Shown here in pieces: positions 1 to 7,819 of a DNA stretch of 64,000 bases. The position numbers and the translations under genes were made by a program. The number at the start of each line of letters is the position of its first letter. Within the stretch, counting starts at the first letter, position 1. The notes under the pieces are model-generated. The model was not told the origin of the DNA. It saw only the letters and a list, made by a program, of their open reading frames with translations, and ran no database searches. Source of the stretch: Pseudomonas sp. Irchel s3h14 (lineage in GTDB: Bacteria; Pseudomonadota; Gammaproteobacteria; Pseudomonadales; Pseudomonadaceae); contig NZ_FYDJ01000002.1 of assembly GCF_900187425.1 (NCBI RefSeq), positions 558,001-622,000 of the forward strand. Reading direction: 5' to 3'.

Positions 1-733
1 CGCTTTGCGCCTGGGGTTCGATTTCACGAACGATGGCTGTAGTGGTGATGCTCGGGTCGAGCTGGACGGCAACCTGAAACACCACGTCTTCCGGCAACTG
101 GTCGACCAGCGTGTCCGGTAGATCGATCACGGCTTCCTTGATGTCCGGCTGCGCCAGGGTCACCACTTGCTGGCCGGCGCTGACGACTTGCCCGGCTTCG
201 GCGCTCCACGCGGTGACGATGGCCTTGTGGTCGGCGCGCAGTTCGACGTAGTTGAGCTGGTCCTTGGCCTGATCGACCGCTGCCTTCGCTTGATCGAGGG
301 AGGCCTGGGTGGTTTTGAGGTCGGTCTGTGCGACGTCGAGTTGCGCCTGGGCGCCCACGCCACGATCGAACAACTCTTGCTGACGCCGGGCGTTGGCCTG
401 AGCGTTGATGAGTTGCGCCTGGACGTTGGCCAGATCACCCTGAGCGGAACGCAACTGGTTCTGCTGATCGGTGGGGTCGAGCGTGGCGAGCAACGCGCCC
501 TGATCGACTTCGGCACCGACATCGACATTACGGCTGGCGATGCGTCCCTGCACCCGGAAGCCGACATTGCTTTCATAACGGGCCTGGATGCTGCCGGCGA
601 AGCGGCCCAGGCTTTCTTCGTCCAGCGCCTGGACCTTGATCGATAGCACCGGACGCACCGGCTCCGGCGGCGGTTCTTCTTTCGAGCAGGCCACCAGCAT
701 CACACCGGCGCAAACCAGTAACAGACGCTTCAT
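1..733 (-). CDS. RND efflux periplasmic adaptor (membrane fusion protein), TriB-like, 3' part outside window
   Basis: Begins at the ATG complementary to 731-733 with a lipoprotein signal (MKRLLLVCAGVMLVACSKEE, lipobox VAC). It continues through a HlyD-type adaptor fold: beta-barrel, lipoyl half (RNVDVGAEVDQGALLATLDP), a long alpha-hairpin rich in Q and A, then the second lipoyl half. The gene runs off the left edge, so the C-terminus is missing. It overlaps the preceding adaptor gene by 4 bases (ATGA), so the two are translationally coupled. Two adaptors in a row is the arrangement of TriA-TriB ahead of the TriC pump in P. aeruginosa; a pump gene would be expected just left of the window. Family assignment is strong; the TriB name is inference from gene order. 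Confidence 0.85.
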   Translation of the reverse strand, partial: MKRLLLVCAGVMLVACSKEEPPPEPVRPVLSIKVQALDEESLGRFAGSIQARYESNVGFRVQGRIASRNVDVGAEVDQGALLATLDPTDQQNQLRSAQGDLANVQAQLINAQANARRQQELFDRGVGAQAQLDVAQTDLKTTQASLDQAKAAVDQAKDQLNYVELRADHKAIVTAWSAEAGQVVSAGQQVVTLAQPDIKEAVIDLPDTLVDQLPEDVVFQVAVQLDPSITTTAIVREIEPQAQS

Positions 734-1833
734 GGCTGGGCTCCCTCGACTAAGTCCTTATAGGTGTTTTCGGCGATTTCCACCTTCACGCCGGGGTGCA
801 GCAACTGGCCGCCGGCGATGACAACTTTTTCGCCACCCTTCAGGCCGGCGCTGATGATCACTTTGCCAGTCAGGTAGCGGCCGACAGTGACGGTGTGCAG
901 CTGTGCCTTTCCCTCGCTGTCCACCAGCCACACGGCCGGGTCGCTGAGATTTTTCGTCAGTGCCGACCAGGGCAATTCGACTGCCGACTTGCCTGGCGTC
1001 TTGGCCGTGGCACTCACCACCGAACCGAGCTGCATGCCTTCCGGTAGTCCGTTGAGGCTGACCTTGACCTGCACCGTGCCGGTCTGCGCGGAGACGGCCG
1101 GGGTGATTTCCCGAACGGTGCCGGTGGTTTTGATCTCAGGTTTGTCGAGGAGGCTGACGACCACCGTTTTGCCTTCTGGCGGCTCTGTCAGCAGCGATTC
1201 GTACACGTTGAACACCGCGTCGCGCTCGCCATCGCGCGCCAGGCTGAAAATCGGCACGGTGGCCTGCACCACCTGGCCAACCTCGGCCTGGCGCGCGGTA
1301 ATCACCCCCGGCGCGTCGGCGACCAATGCGGTGTAGCCCAGTTGTTCACGGGCGTTGGCCAGTTGCGCCTGGGCCGCCGTCAGGGCGCTCTGGCTGCTGC
1401 GCAATGCAGCTTGGGCGGAATCGTATTCGCTCTGGCTGGTGTAGCCCTTGGGCAGGAGTTTTTGCTGACGAACGAAAGCGGCGGCGGTCTGTTTGACTCG
1501 GGCCTGTTCGGCAACAACCTGCGCCTGAGCCGAGTCGACGCTGGTTTGCAGGTCCTTGGGATCGAGTTTTGCCAGAACCTGTTTGGCCGAAACCCGATCA
1601 CCGACATCGACTGTACGCTGGATGATCTTGCCGGCAACGCGGAACGACAGGTCAGTCTGGACCCGCGCCTGCACATCACCGGTCAAGGTCACCGTCGCCG
1701 CGTAATCCGCCGATTTGACCTCTTGTACGAATACCCGCGGACGGTCCTTTTCGACCGGTTTTTTATCGCCACAGGCGCTCAGCAGGACAAGGAGGCTCAG
1801 GCCAACCACTGTTTTCAATCCGGGACCTACCAT
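730..1833 (-). CDS. RND efflux periplasmic adaptor, TriA-like
   Basis: 367 aa, usual length for an RND membrane fusion protein. N-terminal lipoprotein signal ending LLSAC-G near residue 21. The lipoyl/barrel-sandwich halves are visible around VDVGDRVSAKQVLAKLDP (about 75-92) and ADAPGVITARQAEVGQVV (about 172-190), separated by a coiled hairpin of about 70 residues. A membrane-proximal domain ends at HPGVKVEI. First gene of a leftward operon, overlapping the next adaptor by 4 bases. The 157-base gap to the divergent ATPase gene at 1991 should hold both promoters. It is expected to link an inner-membrane RND pump to an outer-membrane channel. The substrate cannot be read from the sequence. Confidence 0.85.
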   Translation of the reverse strand: MVGPGLKTVVGLSLLVLLSACGDKKPVEKDRPRVFVQEVKSADYAATVTLTGDVQARVQTDLSFRVAGKIIQRTVDVGDRVSAKQVLAKLDPKDLQTSVDSAQAQVVAEQARVKQTAAAFVRQQKLLPKGYTSQSEYDSAQAALRSSQSALTAAQAQLANAREQLGYTALVADAPGVITARQAEVGQVVQATVPIFSLARDGERDAVFNVYESLLTEPPEGKTVVVSLLDKPEIKTTGTVREITPAVSAQTGTVQVKVSLNGLPEGMQLGSVVSATAKTPGKSAVELPWSALTKNLSDPAVWLVDSEGKAQLHTVTVGRYLTGKVIISAGLKGGEKVVIAGGQLLHPGVKVEIAENTYKDLVEGAQP

Positions 1834-1990
1834 GCAGACTCCTTTGCGTTGTACGTTCGTGCCAATGGCGATACGACTGTGAGCTTAGAACAGGGTTCCA
1901 AGGGTGCGCCTCACGGTTTGAAATAAAGCCTGGCGCACGATGACATCGACAATAAGGCAGAATCGCGCACCACGCAGCAGGAAGCTTCCC

Positions 1991-3151
1991 ATGCTCAAAA
2001 CCCTCGCGGTGGCCAATTACCGCTCGATCAATAAATTGGTGATTCCGCTGGGCAGGTTGAACCTGATCACCGGCCCCAACGGCAGCGGTAAATCCAACCT
2101 CTACCGCGCGTTGCGCCTGCTGGCGGAAACCGCTCAGGGCGGGGTGGTCAATGCCCTGGCCCGCGAGGGTGGGCTGGATTCGACCTTCTGGGCCGGACCG
2201 GAAAACATCAGCCGACGCATGCGAAACGGCGAAGTGCCGATCGAAGCGACCGTGCGCCACGGCGTCAAACGCCTGCGCCTGGGCTTTGCCGGGGAGGATT
2301 TCAGCTATTCGATTGCCTTGGGCCTGCCGACACCGACGCGCTCGTACTTTGCCCTGGACCCGGAGATCAAAAAAGAATGCATCTGGTCCGGGCCATTCTA
2401 CCGCTCCGCCAGCCTGCTGGTGGACCGCGAAGGCCCGATGATCCGCGCTCGCGAAGGTCGCAGCTGGGAAGTACTGACCCAGCACACGCCGAATTTCGAC
2501 AGCCTGTTCGATCAGGTCGGCAGCTTGCGCACCTCACCGGAAGTCCTGCAACTGCGTGAATTCATCCGCCGCTGGCGGTTCTATGATCACTTTCGCAGCG
2601 ACGCCGACGCGCCGGTGCGCCAACCTCAATTGGGCACCCGTACGCCGGTATTGCATCACGACGGCCGCGACCTCGCCGCTGCTTTGCAAACCATCCGCGA
2701 AATCGGCGATCCGGAGGCTTTGCAGACCGCGATCAGCGACGCGTTCCCCGGGGCGCGCTTGAATATCGAGCAGTTGCAGGGCGGACGGTTTGCCATCGAG
2801 TTTTATCAGGAAGGGTTGTTGCGGCCGTTATCAGCGGCCGAGCTGTCAGACGGGACGTTGCGGTATTTGTTGCTGGTGGCGGCGTTGCTGACGCCTCGGC
2901 CACCGACGTTGATGGTGCTGAACGAGCCGGAAACCAGTCTGCACCCGGACCTGTTGCCGGCGTTGGCGCGGTTGATTATCCGCGCGTCCGAGCAGTGTCA
3001 GGTGTGGGTGGTTTCTCATGCGCGGCGGTTGATCTCGGCGTTGCAGGAGGATCCGGAGTGCAATTGCATAGTGCTGGAGAAGACATTGGGCCAGACCGGG
3101 ATTGTCGGGCAGCGGATGCTGGATGAACCGGCGTGGTATTGGCCGGATTGA
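1991..3151 (+). CDS. AAA family ATPase (COG4637-like, RecF/SMC-type)
   Basis: 386 aa from ATG 1991, which is preceded by AGGAAG; an upstream in-frame start at 1940 has no such signal. The N-terminus MLKTLAVANYRSINKL is typical of RecF/OLD-like ATPases, and Walker A is GPNGSGKSN near residues 29-37. Near the C-terminus are an ABC-like signature (LSDGTLRYLLLV) and a Walker B variant, LMVLNEPETSLHPDL, in which Asn stands where Asp is usual. The last motif (VWVVSHARRLISAL) fits the switch His. Known function: none firm; such proteins occur as stand-alone chromosomal ATPases in Pseudomonas. Nothing nearby suggests a partner nuclease. Confidence 0.75.
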   Translation: MLKTLAVANYRSINKLVIPLGRLNLITGPNGSGKSNLYRALRLLAETAQGGVVNALAREGGLDSTFWAGPENISRRMRNGEVPIEATVRHGVKRLRLGFAGEDFSYSIALGLPTPTRSYFALDPEIKKECIWSGPFYRSASLLVDREGPMIRAREGRSWEVLTQHTPNFDSLFDQVGSLRTSPEVLQLREFIRRWRFYDHFRSDADAPVRQPQLGTRTPVLHHDGRDLAAALQTIREIGDPEALQTAISDAFPGARLNIEQLQGGRFAIEFYQEGLLRPLSAAELSDGTLRYLLLVAALLTPRPPTLMVLNEPETSLHPDLLPALARLIIRASEQCQVWVVSHARRLISALQEDPECNCIVLEKTLGQTGIVGQRMLDEPAWYWPD

Positions 3152-3167
3152 GCGGCGCCTGATAGAC

Positions 3168-3256
3168 CGCTTTCGCGAGCAAGCCCGCTCCCACAGTTGA
3201 CCGAGTTGTCCCGGCGGACGCGGTCTAATGTGGGAGCGGGCTTGCTCGCGAAGGCG
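3168..3256. repeat. REP pair, GCGAGCAAGC type
   Basis: Two inverted copies of a REP unit (TTCGCGAGCAAGCCCGCTCC and its reverse complement) separated by about 35 bases, between convergent genes. The same family recurs at 7742, 15368 and 61507. Confidence 0.9.
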
Positions 3257-3285
3257 ATCGAAAGATCACAACATCGGTCAGGTCA

Positions 3286-4152
3286 TCACCCCTGCCACTT
3301 CCCACCCTCGACAATCACGCTCTCAGGCTTGGTGTCATCGCTCAGCTCTTTACGCACATACTGGTCATACAGTTTGAGCAAAAACTTCTCTTCACCCAGC
3401 TTCGCCAACTCGACATTCACCCAATCACGCAGCTCGATATTGCCCTTCTTCACCGCCGGCGCAATCGGTGCTTCAGCACCCAAGGTCTGGGTCAGCACAC
3501 GATAGCCAGGGTTCTGCTTCGCCCAACTGAACAGCACCAGATTGTCCTGCGCATACGCATCGCCCCGTCCATTGGCCAATGCTTGCAGAGACTCGGAATT
3601 TTTCTCGAACTTCAGAAGCTTCCAGTCTGGATGGTTCTTGGTCAGCCAGATATCGGCCGTAGTGCCGGTGGTGACGATGGTGGTGCGGGTCGCCAGGTCA
3701 TCGAGGTTCTTCACAGTGCTTGCCTGTGGCACCAGCGCCTGCACCGCAACTTTCAGGTTCGGATTGGTGAATTCCACCGCTTCCTTGCGCTCCGGGGTGA
3801 CGGTCATGTTGGCCAGGATCAGATCGACCTTGTCACTTTGCAGGAACGGAATCCGGCTCGCTGGTTCTACCGCGACGAACTCGACCTTGTTCTCATCGCC
3901 CAGCAGGTCTTTGGCGAATTGACGGCCGATGTCGGTATCGAAACCGACGTAACGCCCGGCTTCATTGACGAAACCAAACGGCGGTTTATCGGTGAAGACA
4001 CCGACGATCAACTTGTCCCGTGCTTTGATTTTTTCCAGATAGCTGACGCTGGTGGCCGCCGGTTTGGCGGGTTCTTCGGTTTTGTTGCAACCGGCCAGCA
4101 ACGCGAGGCCGAGCAGCGGGAGTAGCAGCAGAGAAGTCTTGGCAGTTTTCAT
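3286..4152 (-). CDS. Amino-acid ABC transporter substrate-binding lipoprotein (SBP family 3)
   Basis: 288 aa. Lipoprotein signal with lipobox LLAGC at residues 18-22. The mature part reads as a family 3 binding protein: KARDKLIVGVFTDKPPFGFVNEAGRYVGFDTDIGRQ near 45-80, and the second-lobe motif TTIVTTGTTADIWL near 150. It binds a polar amino acid or related compound in the periplasm and hands it to the permeases encoded upstream. It overlaps the ATPase gene by 4 bases and is last in the four-gene operon. The nearby sulfur-uptake genes make cystine or another sulfur amino acid a possible ligand, but that is inference. Confidence 0.9.
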   Translation of the reverse strand: MKTAKTSLLLLPLLGLALLAGCNKTEEPAKPAATSVSYLEKIKARDKLIVGVFTDKPPFGFVNEAGRYVGFDTDIGRQFAKDLLGDENKVEFVAVEPASRIPFLQSDKVDLILANMTVTPERKEAVEFTNPNLKVAVQALVPQASTVKNLDDLATRTTIVTTGTTADIWLTKNHPDWKLLKFEKNSESLQALANGRGDAYAQDNLVLFSWAKQNPGYRVLTQTLGAEAPIAPAVKKGNIELRDWVNVELAKLGEEKFLLKLYDQYVRKELSDDTKPESVIVEGGKWQG

Positions 4153-4931
4153 AGCAGTTCCAGTTCCTTTGTTTGAGTCGTTTTGGGTAGTGCGGCGACG
4201 TAGGAGAACTTCTCCAGGAACTGCTGCGCTCGTGCGGTTTGCGGGTTCGTAAAGAAAATCTCGGGAGGGTTTTGCTCAAGGATTCGCCCGGCATCCATGA
4301 ACACAATGCGGTCAGCCACGGCGCGGGCGAAGGCCATTTCGTGGGTGACGATCAACAGCGTCATGCCCTCGCGGGCCAGGCCCTGGATGACGTCCAGCAC
4401 TTCCTTGACCATTTCCGGGTCGAGGGCTGCGGTGACTTCATCGAACAACATGACGTTCGGGTTCATGCACAGCGAGCGGACGATGGCGATGCGTTGCTGC
4501 TGGCCACCGGAGAGCTGACGCGGAAAGGCATCGCGCTTGTCCAAAAGGCCCACGCGCTCAAGCAACGCTTCAGCCTGAGCACGGGCCTCGCGGCGGTCGC
4601 GCTTCTGCACTTTGACCGGGCCGAGCAGCAGGTTGTCGAGCACGCTCATGTGCGGGAACAGGTGGTAACTCTGGAACACCATGCCGATCTGCTGCCGTAC
4701 TTCGCGCCAGTCGGTGTCCTTGTCCAGCAACTCGCGACCGGCAAAATTCAAGCTGCCGCTGTGGGCGACTTCAAGACCGTTGAGGCAACGCAGCAAGGTG
4801 CTTTTACCGCAGCCGCTGGGGCCGAGGATGACGATCACTTCGCCTGACTTCACTTGCAGGTCGATCTCTTTGAGCACCTGCTGCTCACCGAAAAACTTGT
4901 TGAAACCCTTGAACTCGATCAATGCGCTCAT
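4149..4931 (-). CDS. Amino-acid ABC transporter ATP-binding protein (GlnQ type)
   Basis: 260 aa. Complete ABC ATPase: Walker A GPSGCGKST near 37-45, Q-loop (GMVFQSYHLFPHMSV), signature LSGGQQQRIAI, Walker B VMLFDEVTAALDPE, and switch His in VTHEMAFARAVADR. The ALDPEMVKEVLDVI stretch is characteristic of polar amino-acid importers. It powers import with the two permeases encoded immediately upstream. It overlaps both neighbours by 4 bases, so the operon is tightly coupled. Confidence 0.95.
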   Translation of the reverse strand: MSALIEFKGFNKFFGEQQVLKEIDLQVKSGEVIVILGPSGCGKSTLLRCLNGLEVAHSGSLNFAGRELLDKDTDWREVRQQIGMVFQSYHLFPHMSVLDNLLLGPVKVQKRDRREARAQAEALLERVGLLDKRDAFPRQLSGGQQQRIAIVRSLCMNPNVMLFDEVTAALDPEMVKEVLDVIQGLAREGMTLLIVTHEMAFARAVADRIVFMDAGRILEQNPPEIFFTNPQTARAQQFLEKFSYVAALPKTTQTKELELL

Positions 4932-5587
4932 GCTTGCGTCCAGCGCCGCTCCAGCACGCGCGAGGCGGCCGAGAGCGGGTAGCAGATGAAAAAGAAAAAC
5001 AGGAACAGTGCGCCGTAGATCAGCACCGATTCGTAAGTGCGCTCGATGATCTGCTGGCCGACCTTGATCACATCGACCACGCCGATCAGCACCGCCAGGG
5101 AGCTGGTCTTGATGATCCGCGTGTAGACGTTGATGGTCGGCGGCGTCATGCGTTTTAGCGCTTGAGGCAGCAGCACGTAGCCGTAGAGTTGCGGGCCGTC
5201 CAGGCCAATCGACAACCCTGCCTCACGCTGACCGCGAGGCAACGAATGCAACGCACCGCGCACCACTTCCCCGACTTCGCTGGCGCCCCACAACGACAAC
5301 ACCAGCACTGCGCACCAGAAACTCGGAATGCTCAGGCCGAAGAAAATCGGCAGGCCAAAAAACAGTAAGTACAACCAGACCAGCACCGGAATTGCGCGGA
5401 ACAATTCCAGATAAACGCGCAGGGTTGCGTTCAGCCATTTCGAATTCAGCGTGCGCAAAACGCCATACAGCACGCCACCAACGGTGCTGATGGCGATGCT
5501 CAGGAAAGAGATCGACAAGGTTTGCGCAGCGCCCTTGCCCAGTTGCGGCAATGACACCCAGAGCAACTCAAGACCCGAACTGGCCAT
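4928..5587 (-). CDS. Amino-acid ABC transporter permease (HisM/GlnP family)
   Basis: 219 aa, the usual length for this family. About five membrane segments. The permease coupling motif is EVVRGALHSLPRGQREAGLSIGL (about 105-127), followed by the helix pair ending RVLERR. Together with the second permease it forms the heteromeric membrane channel. The start overlaps the end of the upstream permease gene by 20 bases, and the stop overlaps the ATPase start by 4. Confidence 0.92.
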   Translation of the reverse strand: MASSGLELLWVSLPQLGKGAAQTLSISFLSIAISTVGGVLYGVLRTLNSKWLNATLRVYLELFRAIPVLVWLYLLFFGLPIFFGLSIPSFWCAVLVLSLWGASEVGEVVRGALHSLPRGQREAGLSIGLDGPQLYGYVLLPQALKRMTPPTINVYTRIIKTSSLAVLIGVVDVIKVGQQIIERTYESVLIYGALFLFFFFICYPLSAASRVLERRWTQA

Positions 5588-6233
5588 GCTGGAGCCTCCT
5601 TTCCAGACGGCTGAGCAGCAGCGACAGCGGCAAGAACAGCAGCACGCAAATCAGCGTCAGCACGGCGAGCATTTCGTAGGTTTTGTAGTAGAGCGCGATG
5701 TAGCTCTTGGTGGTGTAGAGAATCTCCGGCACTGCCACCGCCGAGACCACGGTGGTTTCCTTGAGCAGGAAAATGAAATTGGCGAACAGCGACGGCAGGC
5801 TGAGGATGCCGGCTTGCGGCAGGATCACGTAGCGCAGCAATTGCCCATGGGACAGGCCGATGGAGCGCCCGGACTCGAGCTGCGCCTGTGGCACCGCGTC
5901 GACGCCGGCACGCAGCACTTCGGTGAGGTAGGCGCCGCCGAGGAAGGTCATGGTGATGATCGCCGCCGCAAAGCCCGAGACCTTGATGCCCAGTGCCGGC
6001 AAGGCGAAGTAGACGAAGAACAGTTGAATGAGCAGCGGCGTGTTGCGGGCGAGCTCTACATAGAGCCCGACCAGCCGCTGCAAGTAAGGCGTGCGGAACA
6101 CCAGAATCGTCGCGTTGATCAGCGCCACCAGCAACGACGTGCCAATGGCGATAAAGCCGACCTGCAGCGTCACGCCCACGGCGTTAAGAAACGCCGGCAG
6201 GGTGCTGAGGATAAATGCGTAATCGAAGTTCAT
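5568..6233 (-). CDS. Amino-acid ABC transporter permease (HisQ/GlnP family)
   Basis: 221 aa. Hydrophobic helices start at LPAFLNAVGVTLQVGFIAIG. The EAA-type loop is YLTEVLRAGVDAVPQAQLES near 125-145. First gene of the leftward operon permease-permease-ATPase-binding protein. The 280-base gap upstream should carry the promoter. Confidence 0.92.
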   Translation of the reverse strand: MNFDYAFILSTLPAFLNAVGVTLQVGFIAIGTSLLVALINATILVFRTPYLQRLVGLYVELARNTPLLIQLFFVYFALPALGIKVSGFAAAIITMTFLGGAYLTEVLRAGVDAVPQAQLESGRSIGLSHGQLLRYVILPQAGILSLPSLFANFIFLLKETTVVSAVAVPEILYTTKSYIALYYKTYEMLAVLTLICVLLFLPLSLLLSRLERRLQHGQFGS

Positions 6234-6514
6234 TGAACATCCTGGACGCCGCAGGGTAAGCGACGGTGGTGCAGTCCATGGGCAGTGGATAACTACCCGG
6301 CAGGCACCGACTTTAAAGGTATAAAAAGAAGAATTTAAATACCGTTAAAGCATATTGATATCACGCAAAAAACTATCCTCCGCATTTGCTGTGGCGGCGG
6401 AAGACGACTATTTTTCTTTGCGCTGTAGGAAGGATCTTTTTTTCAGAATCCCCCTCCAAGGATGCACAGCTTTTGGCCAGACTCCCCGGCCGAACCATCA
6501 CAAGGAAGAGAAAA
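6234..6514. promoter_or_regulatory. AT-rich regulatory region between the amino-acid importer operon and a small ORF
   Basis: Contains a run of AT-rich sequence at about 6310-6375 (TTTAAAGGTATAAAAAGAAG, AATTTAAATACCGTTAAAGC) suited to a regulated promoter reading left into the importer operon. It resembles the AT-rich stretch in front of oscA at 19567-19591. CysB control is an inference from this resemblance only. No terminator or other gene was seen here. Confidence 0.35.
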
Positions 6515-6610
6515 ATGGCTGACGTAAAAGTGCCACAGCGGCTGGATCCGCAGGACATTGTGAAGTTGTTGATGGCGTTGCGCAGGGCGTTGAAGGCCGG
6601 GGTGGCCTAG
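6515..6610 (+). CDS. Possible 31-aa small protein
   Basis: ATG at 6515 preceded at good spacing by AAGGAAGAG. It encodes MADVKVPQRLDPQDIVKLLM followed by ALRRALKAGVA: an amphipathic, Lys/Arg-rich helix. A GATCGTTCCC repeat starts 8 bases after the stop, as it does downstream of real genes elsewhere in the window. No family is recognised. Coding status rests on the ribosome-binding site and composition only. Confidence 0.35.
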   Translation: MADVKVPQRLDPQDIVKLLMALRRALKAGVA

Positions 6611-6617
6611 AGATATG

Positions 6618-6719
6618 GATCGTTCCCACGCTCTGCGTGGGAATGCAGCCCGTGACGCTCCGCGTCACTGGACGCGGAGCGTCCCTTGAGGCATTCCCAC
6701 GCGGAGCGTGGGAACGATC
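6618..6719. repeat. Palindromic repeat, GATCGTTCCCACGC type
   Basis: Starts GATCGTTCCCACGCTCTGCG and ends with the reverse complement, with an inner nested palindrome (GACGCTCCGCGTC, GACGCGGAGCGTC). The same family recurs at 9516-9627 and, as a minimal hairpin, at 24030-24060. Confidence 0.85.
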
Positions 6720-6720
6720 A

Positions 6721-6746
6721 CGCCGACGCTGAATCAGCCGTCGGCG
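6721..6746. terminator. Hairpin downstream of the metQ-like gene
   Basis: CGCCGACG (6721-6728) pairs with CGTCGGCG (6739-6746). It lies 31 bases past the end of the metQ-like gene. There is no good T run on the minus strand, so termination is uncertain. Confidence 0.35.
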
Positions 6747-6777
6747 TTTGAAACCTTGAAGGGGTTTACCTCGCGAA

Positions 6778-7560
6778 TCAGAACGCCGGCAGTACCGCGC
6801 CGCTGTACTTCTTGGCGATGAATGCTTTCACTTCAGGGCTGGTCAACGCTTTGGCCAGCTTCTGGATGGCAACGCTGTCCTTGTTGTCCGGACGAGCCAC
6901 CAGGAAGTTCACGTAAGGCGAATCTGCACCTTCGATCACCAGCGCGTCTTTAGCCGGGTTCAGACCTGCTTCCAGCGCGTAGTTGGTGTTGATCATGTCC
7001 AGGTCGACCTGGTCCAGAACACGCGGCAGCATGGCCGATTCCAGTTCCTTGAACTTGAAGTTGTGCGGGTTCTTGGCAATGTCTTTCGGGGTGGCCAGAG
7101 CGTTTTTCGGGTCTTTCAACTCGATCAGGCCAGCCTTCTGCAGCAGGATCAGGGCGCGGCCGCTGTTGCTGCCTTCGTTAGGGATAGCGATAGTCGCGCC
7201 ATCTTTCAGCTCAGCCAGGGTTTTGACTTTCTTCGAGTAGCCGCCGAACGGTTCGACGTGCACGCCGATCACGGTCACCAGGTTGGTGCCTTTGCCTTCG
7301 TTGAAGCTTTTCAGGTACGGCAGGGTCTGGAAGTAGTTGGCATCCAGGCGCTTCTGGTCGACCTGTACGTTCGGCTGAACGTAGTCGGTGAAGACTTTGA
7401 TTTCCAGGTCCACGCCTTCTTTGGCGAGGGTGGGTTTGATCAGTTCCAGAATCTCGGCGTGTGGAACCGGGGTCGCCGCAACCACCAGTTTCTCGCCAGC
7501 CTGGGCCAGGCCCGCGGTCAGGGCAGCCGCCAATGCGGTGAACAACAGAACCTTTTTCAT
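6778..7560 (-). CDS. metQ: MetQ/NlpA-family ABC transporter substrate-binding protein
   Basis: 260 aa. Signal peptide cut after AQA (residue 21); there is no lipobox cysteine, so it should be a free periplasmic protein, unlike most MetQ lipoproteins. Family features: LVVAATPVPHAEIL, FTDYVQPN, RLDANYFQTLPYLKSF, and VDLDMINTNYALEAGLNP. It would bind methionine or a related sulfur compound. No MetN ATPase or MetI permease is adjacent, so it is an orphan binding protein. It lies downstream, on the same strand, of a sigma-54 activator and an alpha/beta hydrolase, consistent with a sulfur-compound module. The exact ligand is unknown. Confidence 0.88.
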   Translation of the reverse strand: MKKVLLFTALAAALTAGLAQAGEKLVVAATPVPHAEILELIKPTLAKEGVDLEIKVFTDYVQPNVQVDQKRLDANYFQTLPYLKSFNEGKGTNLVTVIGVHVEPFGGYSKKVKTLAELKDGATIAIPNEGSNSGRALILLQKAGLIELKDPKNALATPKDIAKNPHNFKFKELESAMLPRVLDQVDLDMINTNYALEAGLNPAKDALVIEGADSPYVNFLVARPDNKDSVAIQKLAKALTSPEVKAFIAKKYSGAVLPAF

Positions 7561-7741
7561 GCAGTGTCCTTATCGAAAATCACGGTCGTCATCGACGACG
7601 GCTTGTTTAGTACGAGTGCCAGTGAAGTGCTATTGCTGGCGTGACGCGGACAATACCGGGATTTTTTATTCCCGAACAATATCTTTTATTCACTTTCATA
7701 TTCCATTTTGTTCATACAGCTCTGGCTCGCACATCGACCCC

Positions 7742-7819
7742 GTAGGAGCAAAGCTTGCTCGCGATCCTGGCAACGCGGTCTGTCTGTCAAACGCCATCGC
7801 GGGCAAGCCTTGCTCCTAC
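7742..7819. repeat. REP pair overlapping the 3' end of the sigma-54 activator gene
   Basis: Inverted units GTAGGAGCAAAGCTTGCTCG (from 7742) and GCAAGCCTTGCTCCTAC (ending 7819). The stop codon of the neighbouring gene (7816-7818) lies inside this repeat. Confidence 0.85.

Noticed and set aside
7561..7660. Possible sigma-54 promoter (TGGCAC on the minus strand near 7620) before the metQ-like gene
   Set aside because: The -12 GC element is missing at the required spacing.
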